A stretch of 64,000 bases of DNA from Xanthomonas euroxanthea. Lineage in GTDB: Bacteria; Pseudomonadota; Gammaproteobacteria; Xanthomonadales; Xanthomonadaceae. The stretch is taken from positions 620,001 to 684,000 of the forward strand of contig NZ_UIHB01000005.1 in the NCBI RefSeq assembly GCF_900476395.1, read 5' to 3'. Of the stretch, positions 53,820 through 62,182 are shown piece after piece (the stretch's first letter is position 1; each line of letters begins with the position of its first letter). The translations under genes were made by a program, and so were the position numbers. The notes beneath the pieces are model-generated. The model was not told the DNA's origin and did not search any database. It saw nothing but the letters and a program-made list of their open reading frames with translations.

Positions 53820-55271
53820 ATGCACACCCGCCGCGACATCCTTCAGCTGCTCGGCGCCAGCGCGGGCGCCGGCTTGCTGGCCGGCGCACTGCCCGCCTTC
53901 GCCGCCGGCACCTCCACGGCCGCCGGCACCTTCGTCAGCAAGCGCCCACCCAAGCCGCAGCGCCGCTTCGTCAGCAAGGCGGTCGAGCAGCAGATCGTGC
54001 AGATCAAGGCGCGCATCGCCGATCCCGAGCTGGCCTGGCTGTTCGAGAACTGCTACCCCAACACACTGGACACCACGGTGGAAACCGGCACCCGCAACGG
54101 CAAGCCGGACACCTTCGTCATCACCGGCGACATCCACGCGATGTGGCTGCGCGACTCCTCCGCCCAGGTGCATCCCTACGTGCCGCTGGCCAGGCGCGAC
54201 CCTGCGTTGCGGCGCATGTTCCATGGCCTGATCCAGCGCCAGGCCGCCTGCATCCGGCTCGACCCGTATGCCAACGCCTTCCTGCCCGATGGCCAGACCC
54301 AACGCCTGAAGTGGTCGCTCAACGACATCACCGAGATGAAGCCCGGCGTGGGCGAGCGCAAGTGGGAAATCGATTCGCTGTGCTACCCGATCCGCATCGC
54401 GCACGAATACTGGCGCGCCACCGGCGATGCCGCCCCGTTCGACGACGACTGGCGCGCGGCAATGCACGTGGTGGTCAGGACCTTCCGCGAGCAGCAGCGC
54501 AAGGACAACCGCGGCCCTTACGTGTTCCAGCGGCCCTCGCCGCTGGCGACCGAAACGCTGGTGCTGGAAGGCTACGGCCAGCCGACCCGGCCCAACGGCA
54601 TGATCCACTCGATGTTCCGCCCCTCCGACGATGCCTGCGTGTATCCGCTGTTCGTGCCGGCCAACCTGTTCGCGGTGGCCTCGCTGCGGCAGCTGGCGAC
54701 GATGAGCACGGCCTTGCATCGCGATGCCGCGTTCGCCGCCGACTGCACCGCGCTGGCCGACGAGGTGGAAACGGCAACGCGCCAGTTCGGCCAACTGCGC
54801 GACAGCGACGGCCAGGCGTACTGGGCGTTCGAAGTGGACGGTTACGGCAACCAGTTGTTCATCGACGACGCCAACGCCCCCGGCCTGCTCAGCCTGGCCT
54901 ACCTGGGCTGCTGCGACCGCGCCGACCCGGTGTTCCTGCGCACCCGCCAGCTGGCCTGGAGCGAACGCAATCCGTACTTCTCGCGCGGCCGTGCGGCCGA
55001 AGGCGTCGGCAGCCCGCACAGCGGCATGGGCACGATCTGGCCGATGTCGATCATCCAGTACGCGCTGGTCAGCGACGACGATGCACAGTTGCGCCAATGC
55101 CTGCAGTGGCTGAAGACCACCCATGCCGGCACCGGCTTCATGCACGAAGCCTTCGACAAGGACAACCCGAGCACCTTCACCCGCGACTGGTTCGCCTGGG
55201 CCAACACCTTGTTCGGCGAACTGATCATCGACCTGCACCAACGCAAACCCCAGCTGCTGCGCAGTAGCTGA
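53820..55271 (+). CDS. nixJ: Exo-alpha-1,6-mannosidase, GH125
   Basis: 483 aa. The N-terminus MHTRRDILQLLGASAGAGLLAGALPAFA is a twin-arginine signal, so export is via Tat and the enzyme folds in the cytoplasm. GH125 (former DUF1237) landmarks: ENCYPNTLDTTVE, DIHAMWLRDSSAQVHPYVPLA, KWSLNDITEMKPG, GMIHSMFRPSDDACVYPLFVPANLFAV and SPHSGMGTIWPMSIIQYAL. In X. campestris NixJ removes the alpha-1,6-mannose once xylose is off. ATG 53820 is chosen over an upstream TTG because the Tat motif sits correctly. Confidence 0.92.
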   Translation: MHTRRDILQLLGASAGAGLLAGALPAFAAGTSTAAGTFVSKRPPKPQRRFVSKAVEQQIVQIKARIADPELAWLFENCYPNTLDTTVETGTRNGKPDTFVITGDIHAMWLRDSSAQVHPYVPLARRDPALRRMFHGLIQRQAACIRLDPYANAFLPDGQTQRLKWSLNDITEMKPGVGERKWEIDSLCYPIRIAHEYWRATGDAAPFDDDWRAAMHVVVRTFREQQRKDNRGPYVFQRPSPLATETLVLEGYGQPTRPNGMIHSMFRPSDDACVYPLFVPANLFAVASLRQLATMSTALHRDAAFAADCTALADEVETATRQFGQLRDSDGQAYWAFEVDGYGNQLFIDDANAPGLLSLAYLGCCDRADPVFLRTRQLAWSERNPYFSRGRAAEGVGSPHSGMGTIWPMSIIQYALVSDDDAQLRQCLQWLKTTHAGTGFMHEAFDKDNPSTFTRDWFAWANTLFGELIIDLHQRKPQLLRSS

Positions 55272-55327
55272 TGGTTCGAAGCGCGCGATCTGCCATCCCG
55301 GGCAGACACGGCGCAGCGCTTGATGTT

Positions 55328-55370
55328 CCCTTCTCCCGCCGGGAGAAGGTGCCCGACGGGCGGATGAGGG
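55328..55370. repeat. CTTCTCCCGC-type REP element between nixJ and nixK
   Basis: CCCTTCTCCCGCCGGGAGAAGGTGCCCGACGGGCGGATGAGGG-type layout: palindrome CTTCTCCCG / CGGGAGAAG followed by the GCCCGACGGGC arm. It lies in a gap of only 136 bp. Confidence 0.78.
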
Positions 55371-55407
55371 TGCCCCGGCATCGGCCCGCAAATTCAGAGA
55401 CCACACC

Positions 55408-57750
55408 ATGGCAACACGACGCGGTTTTCTCCAAGGCGCCATCGCAGCAGCCCTGTTCGGCAGCACCGGCCTGCCCGGGCTTGCCCGCGCGCGCGCCGGC
55501 AACTACGCACTGCCTGCCGATGCGCGCGCCCGCGCCGAGCTCACCCGCCATGTCGATGTGTTCATCGGCACCGGCGGCCATGGCCACACCTTTCCCGGTG
55601 CGACGCTGCCGTTCGGCATGGTGCAGCTGAGCCCGGACACCTACAACGCGGTCTGGGATTCGTGCTCCGGCTACCACGAGTCCGACGGCTCGATCATGGG
55701 CTTTTCGCACACGCATCTGTCCGGCACCGGCATCGGCGACATGCTGGACGTCCTGCTGGTGCCGGCCACCGGCGAGGTCAAGCTGGTGCCGGGCGCACTC
55801 GATGCGCCGGACAGCGGCTACCGCTCGCGCTACGACCACGGCGATGAAGCCGCCTCGCCCGGCTACTACCGCGTGCGGCTCAAGGACAGCGGCGTGCATG
55901 CCGAGCTCACCGCCACCACGCGCGCCGGCCTGCACCGTTACCACTTCCCCAAGGGCAAGCCGGCGCACGTGCTGCTGGACCTGTGCCACGGCATGCAGGA
56001 CAAGCCCGGCATCCCCACCCGCGTGAGCGATGCGCAGCTGCGCGTGGTCGATGCACAGACCATCACAGGCGGGCGCCGCGTCCACCAGTGGGCCAAGGGG
56101 CGCTACATCTACTTTGCCCTGCGGCTGTCGCGGCCGTTCGCCAGCGTGCAGCTGTACGACGAAGATCAAGCGCTGCCTGCCGGCACGCGCAGCCGCGACG
56201 GTAGCCACCTCAAGGCCGCGTTGCACTTTCCCGATGCATCCGACGCACCGCTGCTGATCAAGGTCGGCATCTCCGCCGTCAGCGCCGACAATGCGCTGGC
56301 CAACCTGGATGCCGAGCTGCCCGATTTCGACTTCGCCCGCGTGCACGCGCAGGCCGTGGCTGCCTGGGAGAAGGAACTGGCACGCGTGCGCATCGACAGC
56401 GATGACGATGCGCAACGCAGCATCTTCTACACCGGCCTGTATCACAGCCTGCTCGCGCCCACCCTCTTCAGCGACGTGGATGGCCGTTACCGTGGCATGG
56501 ACCTGCAGATCCACACCGCACCCAAGGGCTACAACAACTACAGCACCTACTCGTTGTGGGACACCTACCGCGCCGCGCATCCGCTGCTCACCCTGGTACA
56601 ACCCGAGCGCGTGCCGGACCTGGTGCAGTGCCTGGTGCGCGGCGCCAACGAATGCCCGGACGGCGTGGGCATCTGGCCGCTGCAAGGCGTGGAAACCGGC
56701 TGCATGATCGGCTACCACTCCGCAGTGGTGCTGGCCGAAGCGCATGCCAAGGGCTTCACCGGCATCGACTACACAGCCGCCTGGCCGGCGTACCGCAAGC
56801 GCGCGATGGACGACACCACCCACGGCCTGGCGGACTACCGCAAACTCGGTTACATCCCCGCCGACAAGGTGGACGAAGCGGTCAGCCGCACGCTGGAATA
56901 CGCCTATGACGACTGGGCCTGCGCGCACCTGGCACAGGCCGGCGGTGCCATTGACGATGCACGCGCACTGCGCGAGCGCTCGCGCAACTACCGCAACGTG
57001 TTCAATCGCGACAGCGGCTTCGTGCAGGCGCGGCTGGAAGACGGCCGCTGGGCCACCCCGTTCGACCCGCGCGGCATGGGCCACATCAGCAAATGGCGCG
57101 ACTTCACCGAGTCCAACGCCTGGCAGGCCACCTTCCTCAACCAGCACGACCTGTACGGTTACATGGACCTGTACGGCGGCCGCGACGGCTTCGTGGCCAA
57201 GCTCGACGAACTGTTTTCCACCAGTTCCGAGCTGCCGGCCGATGCGCCACCGGATATCGACGGCCTGGTCGGCCAGTACGCGCACGGCAACGAGCCCAGC
57301 CATCACGTAGCCTACCTGTTCGCCTACGCGGGCCAGCCGTACAAGACCCAGGCCATGGTGCGCCGGCTGCTGCGCGAGCAGTACCACGATGCGCGCAATG
57401 GCCTGTCCGGCAACGAGGATTGCGGGCAGATGAGCGCCTGGTTCGTGCTCAGCGCGCTCGGGTTGTACGCAGTGGACCCGGTCAGCGGCAACTACGTTCT
57501 CGGCAGCCCGCTGTTCAAGCGCGCAGAACTGGATGTCGGCAACGGCCGCACGCTGCGCATCGTGGCCAACAACAACAGCGCGCAGAACGTGTATGTGCAG
57601 TCGCTGACCTGGAACGGCAAGCCGATCAACCGCAGCTGGATGCGACATGCCGATCTGGCCGCCGGCGGCACGCTGGAATTCACGATGGGCGCCAAGCCGA
57701 ATCCGGCCTTCGGCGCGAACAAGGAGGATCTACCGCCGTCGTTCGCATAG
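55408..57750 (+). CDS. nixK: Alpha-mannosidase, GH92
   Basis: 780 aa. Tat-type signal (MATRRGFLQGAIAAALFGSTG). GH92 landmarks: VDVFIGTGGHGHTFPGATLPFGMVQLSPDT, YHESDGSIMGFSHTHLSGTGIGDM, YHSLLAPTLFSDVDGRYRGMD, YSTYSLWDTYRAAHPLLTLV and the C-terminal catalytic region GNEDCGQMSAWFVLSALGLYAVDPVSGNY. In X. campestris NixK removes the alpha-1,3-mannose first and thereby opens the glycan for NixI and NixJ. It ends 30 bp before a repeat-rich gap. Confidence 0.94.
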   Translation: MATRRGFLQGAIAAALFGSTGLPGLARARAGNYALPADARARAELTRHVDVFIGTGGHGHTFPGATLPFGMVQLSPDTYNAVWDSCSGYHESDGSIMGFSHTHLSGTGIGDMLDVLLVPATGEVKLVPGALDAPDSGYRSRYDHGDEAASPGYYRVRLKDSGVHAELTATTRAGLHRYHFPKGKPAHVLLDLCHGMQDKPGIPTRVSDAQLRVVDAQTITGGRRVHQWAKGRYIYFALRLSRPFASVQLYDEDQALPAGTRSRDGSHLKAALHFPDASDAPLLIKVGISAVSADNALANLDAELPDFDFARVHAQAVAAWEKELARVRIDSDDDAQRSIFYTGLYHSLLAPTLFSDVDGRYRGMDLQIHTAPKGYNNYSTYSLWDTYRAAHPLLTLVQPERVPDLVQCLVRGANECPDGVGIWPLQGVETGCMIGYHSAVVLAEAHAKGFTGIDYTAAWPAYRKRAMDDTTHGLADYRKLGYIPADKVDEAVSRTLEYAYDDWACAHLAQAGGAIDDARALRERSRNYRNVFNRDSGFVQARLEDGRWATPFDPRGMGHISKWRDFTESNAWQATFLNQHDLYGYMDLYGGRDGFVAKLDELFSTSSELPADAPPDIDGLVGQYAHGNEPSHHVAYLFAYAGQPYKTQAMVRRLLREQYHDARNGLSGNEDCGQMSAWFVLSALGLYAVDPVSGNYVLGSPLFKRAELDVGNGRTLRIVANNNSAQNVYVQSLTWNGKPINRSWMRHADLAAGGTLEFTMGAKPNPAFGANKEDLPPSFA

Positions 57751-57796
57751 CGTACTTGCCCGGCATCGCGCCAATCGCAATGGGAGGCCGCCCTTC

Positions 57797-57931
57797 CCTT
57801 TCCCGCAGCGGGAGGCTTGCCTTTCCTTCTCCCGCAAGCGGAAGGCTTGCTTTTCCTTCTCCCGCAAGCGGGAGGCTTGCTTTTCCTTCTCCCGCGAGCG
57901 GGAGAAGGTGCCCGAAGGGCGGATGAGGGCC
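57797..57931. repeat. 30-bp tandem repeats with CTTCTCCCGC palindromes before nixL
   Basis: CCTTCTCCCGCAAGCGGGAGGCTTGCTTTT-like units at 57797 (28 bp, divergent), 57825 and 57855, then a final palindrome at 57885-57908 with the usual right end GTGCCCGAAGGGCGGATGAGGGC. Confidence 0.82.
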
Positions 57932-58007
57932 AACACGCAAGCGGCCTCACGCAAAAACCAATCCACCCCCATCGTCACCAGTCACTCGTCACCGCCGGGA
58001 ATTGCCC

Positions 58008-59855
58008 ATGTTGCGTAGCACCCTCAGCCCCCTCGTCCTCGCCCTCGCGCTGGCACTTCCCGCCGCCGCCAATGCCGCAGACACCCACGCCGACACCTGG
58101 CCCAGCTTCGGCACGCAAGGCACGCAGTTCGTGCGCGACGGCAAGCCGTATCAACTGCTCTCCGGCGCCATCCATTTCCAGCGCATCCCGCGCGCCTACT
58201 GGAAGGACCGCCTGCAGAAGGCGCGCGCACTGGGCTTGAACACGGTGGAGACCTACGTGTTCTGGAACCTGGTCGAACCGCAGCAAGGCCGGTTCGATTT
58301 TTCCGGCAACAACGACGTGGCCGCGTTCGTGCGCGAAGCCGCCGCGCAAGGCCTCAACGTGATCCTGCGTCCCGGCCCCTACACCTGTGCCGAGTGGGAA
58401 GCCGGCGGCTACCCGGCCTGGTTGTTCGGCAAGGACAACATCCGCGTGCGCAGCCGCGACCCGCGTTTTCTGGCCGCCAGCCAGGCCTACCTGGATGCGG
58501 TGTCCCAACAGGTGCATCCGTTGCTCAACCACAACGGCGGGCCGATCATCGCCGTGCAGGTCGAGAACGAATACGGCTCCTACGACGACGACCATGCCTA
58601 CATGGCCGACAACCGCGCCATGTACGTCAAGGCCGGCTTCGACGACGCCTTGCTGTTCACCTCCGATGGCGCCGACATGCTCGCCAACGGCACCTTGCCG
58701 GACACCCTGGCGGTGGTGAACTTCGCCCCCGGCGAGGCCAAGAGTGCGTTCGACAAACTGATCAAGTTCCGCCCCGGGCAACCGCGCATGGTCGGCGAAT
58801 ACTGGGCCGGCTGGTTCGACCATTGGGGCAAGCCGCACGCCAGCACCGATGCCAAGCAACAGACCGAAGAGCTGGAGTGGATCCTGCGCCAGGGCCACTC
58901 GGCCAATCTCTACATGTTCATCGGCGGCACCAGTTTCGGCTTCATGAATGGTGCCAATTTCCAGGGCAACCCCAGCGACCATTACGCCCCGCAGACCACC
59001 AGCTACGACTACGACGCCATCCTGGACGAAGCCGGCCGCCCCACGCCCAAGTTCGCGCTGATGCGCGAGGCCATCGCCCGGGTCACCGGCGAGCAGCCGC
59101 CGGCGCTGCCGGCACCGATCGACACGGCGGCCCTGCCGGAAACGCCGCTGCGCGAATCCGCCTCGCTGTGGGACAACCTGCCCGCACCGATCGCCATCGA
59201 CACCCCGCAGCCGATGGAGCACTTCGGCCAGGATTACGGCTACATCCTCTACCGCACCACCGTCACCGGCCCGCGCAAGGGGCCGCTGTACCTGGGCGAG
59301 GTGCGCGATGTGGCGCGGGTGTACGTCGATCAGAAGCCGGTCGGCAGTGTCGAACGCCGGCTGCAGCAGGTCTCCACCGATGTGGATATTCCTGCAGGCC
59401 AGCACACACTGGATGTCCTGGTTGAAAACAGCGGCCGCATCAACTACGGGCCACGCATGGCCGACGGCCGCGCCGGGCTGGTCGACCCGGTGCTGCTGGA
59501 CAACCGGCAGCTCACCGGCTGGCAGGCCTTCCCGTTGCCGATGCGCTCGCCCGACAGCATCCGCGGCTGGACCCGCAACGCCATCGCAGGCCCCGCCTTC
59601 CATCGCGGCACGCTGCGCATCGGCACACCGGCCGACACCTACCTGGACATGCGCGCCTTCGGCAAGGGCGTGACCTGGGCCAACGGCGTCAACCTGGGCC
59701 GCCACTGGGCCATCGGCCCGCAGCGGGCGTTGTATTTCCCGGCCCCGTTCCAGCGCAAGGGCGACAACACCGTGGTGGTGTTCGACCTGGACAGCACCGC
59801 CAAGCCCGGCGTGCGCGGCCTGCAGCAGCAGGTGTGGATCACGCCGAAGGAGTAG
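58008..59855 (+). CDS. nixL: Beta-galactosidase, GH35
   Basis: 615 aa with signal peptide (LVLALALALPAAANA). GH35 landmarks: LLSGAIHFQRIPRAYWKDRLQKARALGLNTVETYVFWNLVEP, VILRPGPYTCAEWEAGGYPAWL, acid/base Glu188 in VQVENEYGSY, nucleophile Glu264 in MVGEYWAGW, and DYDAILDEAGRPTPKF. Xanthomonas GH35 enzymes of this size are known to prefer beta-1,3-galactose, which would remove Lewis-a galactose of plant N-glycans. A TTG two codons upstream is also open; ATG 58008 is preferred. Last of the eight co-directional hydrolases. Confidence 0.93.
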   Translation: MLRSTLSPLVLALALALPAAANAADTHADTWPSFGTQGTQFVRDGKPYQLLSGAIHFQRIPRAYWKDRLQKARALGLNTVETYVFWNLVEPQQGRFDFSGNNDVAAFVREAAAQGLNVILRPGPYTCAEWEAGGYPAWLFGKDNIRVRSRDPRFLAASQAYLDAVSQQVHPLLNHNGGPIIAVQVENEYGSYDDDHAYMADNRAMYVKAGFDDALLFTSDGADMLANGTLPDTLAVVNFAPGEAKSAFDKLIKFRPGQPRMVGEYWAGWFDHWGKPHASTDAKQQTEELEWILRQGHSANLYMFIGGTSFGFMNGANFQGNPSDHYAPQTTSYDYDAILDEAGRPTPKFALMREAIARVTGEQPPALPAPIDTAALPETPLRESASLWDNLPAPIAIDTPQPMEHFGQDYGYILYRTTVTGPRKGPLYLGEVRDVARVYVDQKPVGSVERRLQQVSTDVDIPAGQHTLDVLVENSGRINYGPRMADGRAGLVDPVLLDNRQLTGWQAFPLPMRSPDSIRGWTRNAIAGPAFHRGTLRIGTPADTYLDMRAFGKGVTWANGVNLGRHWAIGPQRALYFPAPFQRKGDNTVVVFDLDSTAKPGVRGLQQQVWITPKE

Positions 59856-60175
59856 GGGGCAGACGCATGGCCGGCGGCTGACGCTCGCGCACACCCGCCG
59901 GCTTGGCAACCGCAAGCCGCCTGTGCGTGTCCGCCGATGGGCCAAACCAACCGCCAGGCAACCCGCCTGGCGCTCCTGGGGCTGGCCGGCCTTCAGACTA
60001 CCGCGCGCCCGCCGCTATCTGGAGGTCAACTGCCCGCATAGGGTCTGCTACCTGTGCGGTATCGGACTGATCGCATTCCAGGCAAGATCACCGGCTCACG
60101 CCGTTGTGGAAGGCAGTGGCGCATTCCCGTCGTTCCATCGGGCGACGGTCAGTTCGTGAGTTCCAGGAGCGTTTC
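59856..60175. other. Gap after nixL
   Basis: 320 bp with no recognised gene or strong hairpin; no terminator for the nix operon could be defined here. Confidence 0.4.
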
Positions 60176-60391
60176 ATGTCGTCGTCCACCGTTACGCAAG
60201 ACCCTGTCTCCGCGGTTCCGGAGCAGACCCAGCACGCCTTTGCCGAACACGTCCACAGCAAGCCCGCCCCCGGCCAGCCGATCGGCAGCACCGAAGCGGC
60301 GCACCTGATGACCTTCCTGAGCCAGACCCACTCGGCCAGGCAGCCGCAGATCCTGCTGCCGCCACAGGAACGCGACGACAGCGCCGCCTGA
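60176..60391 (+). CDS. Small protein of unknown function
   Basis: 71 aa. Hydrophilic, no signal peptide or membrane segment: MSSSTVTQD.., then AFAEHVHSKPAPGQPIGSTEAAHLM and PQILLPPQERDDSAA. A strong Shine-Dalgarno (CCAGGAGC, 7 nt before ATG) and genome-like codon use support translation. I do not recognise the family. It lies between the nix genes and the second fucosidase and could belong to either or neither. Confidence 0.6.
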   Translation: MSSSTVTQDPVSAVPEQTQHAFAEHVHSKPAPGQPIGSTEAAHLMTFLSQTHSARQPQILLPPQERDDSAA

Positions 60392-60691
60392 GCCCAGCCG
60401 CGCGCCGGCGACAGCGTGTCTGCGTTGCCAGCGGCCCGGATCACGTGAATGCATCGAGCGCTGCGCGTCGCCCATGCAGACACTGCACAGCGTGTCATCT
60501 CGATAACGGCCTGCGCGCGTACGACTGAGTCCCTGCGACACCAGTGCGCAATCTGCGTCGCCGGCGCACCGTGGCCGCGCGCAACCGCTGTGCGATGCCA
60601 CCCGTCAACGCATCGCCAACCGGCTCCCGGTCGGGAGCCGGTCCGGGCCATCGGCACGTTTGCCCAGCGCCTACAACCCGATCAACCGCGC
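60392..60691. other. Gap between the small gene and the second fucosidase
   Basis: 300 bp between convergent genes. Only a hairpin at 60619-60642 was noted. Confidence 0.4.
60619..60642. terminator. Perfect hairpin downstream of the second fucosidase gene
   Basis: 11-bp stem (ACCGGCTCCCG and its complement, 2-nt spacer) 50 bp after the minus-strand stop. It lacks a T-tract, so termination is only possible. Confidence 0.4.
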
Positions 60692-62071
60692 TCAGCGCGT
60701 CGCCGCACCCTTGCCGGTATTGAACAACTGGAACTCGCGGATATGCACCGCATCCGCACTGGACTGGATATTCAGGCGCACCCGCGAGGCGGTCACCGGC
60801 GCGAAGTGATCGATCTTCATCCGCCCGATCGCCTGCGCCTTCGCCAGCGGCACCCACTTGCCGTCCTGCCAGGCTTCCACCGCGTATTTCTGCACCAGCT
60901 GGCCGTCGTTGATCCACTCCATGCTCAGCGCACTGTCGAAGGTCACCGGCTGCTTGAACTGCAGCTCCAGCACCGCGCTATGCGAACCGGCCGGCGCACT
61001 CCAGAACGTCTCGCGATCGCCGTCCACCGCCGCGTCGATGCCGTCGGTCTTCTTGATGCTGCCGGCCACCAGATTCCTGTCTGCGCCGTAGCGCGCCTGC
61101 AGCGCCTGGCCAAGTTCCTGCAGGCGTGCGACGTCGGCTTCCGGCAACAGGCCGCGCTTGTCCGGCGCGAGACCCAGCACCAGCTGACCGCCCAGGCCGA
61201 CGCTCTTTTCCCAGATCTCCACCAGCTCGTCGACACTCTTGACCGTCTGGTCGCTGTTGGGATGCCAGAACCACTGCAGCTTGTGCAGCGGCGTATCCAC
61301 TTCCACCGGGCGCCAGCGCAGGTAGCCGTGGCGATCAATCACGTTCCAGTTTTCGCCTTCGATGAAGCCGGCCTCGTTGCCCACCCAGCGCACGTCGCCG
61401 TACTCGAACAAGGCGGTGTCGGCAAACACCATCGCGTTGGCCTGGTAGGTGCGCAGTTCTTCCATGTACTTGTCGAAGTTGTACACATGACCGGCGCTGC
61501 CGGCGCCGTCCAGCCACCATTCGGTGAGCGGGCCGTAATGCGAGGCCAGCTCCACCAACTGCGCAGCGTAGAACTTGTCATAGGCCTTGGAATCGGCATA
61601 TTTGGGCTCGTGGCGATCCCACGGTGACAGGTACACGCCAAAGCCCATGCCTTCCTTGCGCACCGCATCGCTGGTGAGCTTGACCAGGTCGCCCTTGCCG
61701 CCCATCCACGGACTGTTCTTGACCGAATAATTGCTCTCGGCAGTGGGCCACAGCGCAAACCCGTCGTGGTGCTTGGCCACCAGGATCACGTACTTCGCAC
61801 CGGCCGACTTGGCCGCGCGCGCCCACTGGCCCGGATCCACATTGGTCGGGTTGAAGGTCTTGGCGCTGGCGGTCCCGTCACCCCACTCCTGGTCCAGCCA
61901 GGTGTTGGGATTGAAGTGCACGATCACGCCGAATTCCAGATCCTGCCAGGCTACCTGCTGCGGCGAGGGTTTGACCTCGGCAAAGTTTTGCGCGATGGCG
62001 GTGGGCAGGGTCAGCGCGGTCAGGCCGAGGGCGGCCAGCCAGCGCAACGGGGAGAGCGGGTGTGATGACAT
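60692..62071 (-). CDS. Second alpha-L-fucosidase, GH29 with C-terminal discoidin-like domain
   Basis: 459 aa. Signal peptide (WLAALGLTALTLPTAIAQ). GH29 domain: LEFGVIVHFNPNTWLDQEWGDG, WARAAKSAGAKYVILVAKHHDGFALWPTAESNYSV and nucleophile Asp188 in EWWLDGAG; CLASS-B-like GH29 enzymes with a discoidin/CBM32-type tail act on Lewis-type alpha-1,3/1,4 fucose. The tail (about residues 330-455: IKKTDGIDAAVDGDRETFWSAPAGSHSAVLEL) is F5/8 type C-like. Different from NixE, which lacks this tail. It is divergent from the sialidase-like gene. Confidence 0.9.
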   Translation of the reverse strand: MSSHPLSPLRWLAALGLTALTLPTAIAQNFAEVKPSPQQVAWQDLEFGVIVHFNPNTWLDQEWGDGTASAKTFNPTNVDPGQWARAAKSAGAKYVILVAKHHDGFALWPTAESNYSVKNSPWMGGKGDLVKLTSDAVRKEGMGFGVYLSPWDRHEPKYADSKAYDKFYAAQLVELASHYGPLTEWWLDGAGSAGHVYNFDKYMEELRTYQANAMVFADTALFEYGDVRWVGNEAGFIEGENWNVIDRHGYLRWRPVEVDTPLHKLQWFWHPNSDQTVKSVDELVEIWEKSVGLGGQLVLGLAPDKRGLLPEADVARLQELGQALQARYGADRNLVAGSIKKTDGIDAAVDGDRETFWSAPAGSHSAVLELQFKQPVTFDSALSMEWINDGQLVQKYAVEAWQDGKWVPLAKAQAIGRMKIDHFAPVTASRVRLNIQSSADAVHIREFQLFNTGKGAATR

Positions 62072-62128
62072 CGCGGGTCCTCGCAGTGGTCGGCGACCGC
62101 GGCCGCCTGGGATGACCAGAGCATATGG

Positions 62129-62148
62129 TATTTAATAGATGATAAATA
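62129..62148. promoter_or_regulatory. AT-rich inverted repeat between divergent fucosidase and sialidase-like genes
   Basis: TATTTA-N8-TAAATA in the AT-rich part of the 111-bp gap. It is well placed to bind a regulator of both genes or to hold their -10 boxes. No known Xanthomonas consensus was matched. Confidence 0.45.
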
Positions 62149-62182
62149 GGTATCTTTAAAATCCGCACAGGACTGGACCACG

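Noticed and set aside
57797..57931. Possible CRISPR array (30-bp repeats)
   Set aside because: Units abut directly with no unique spacers, and the sequence belongs to the CTTCTCCCGC palindrome family; no cas genes nearby.
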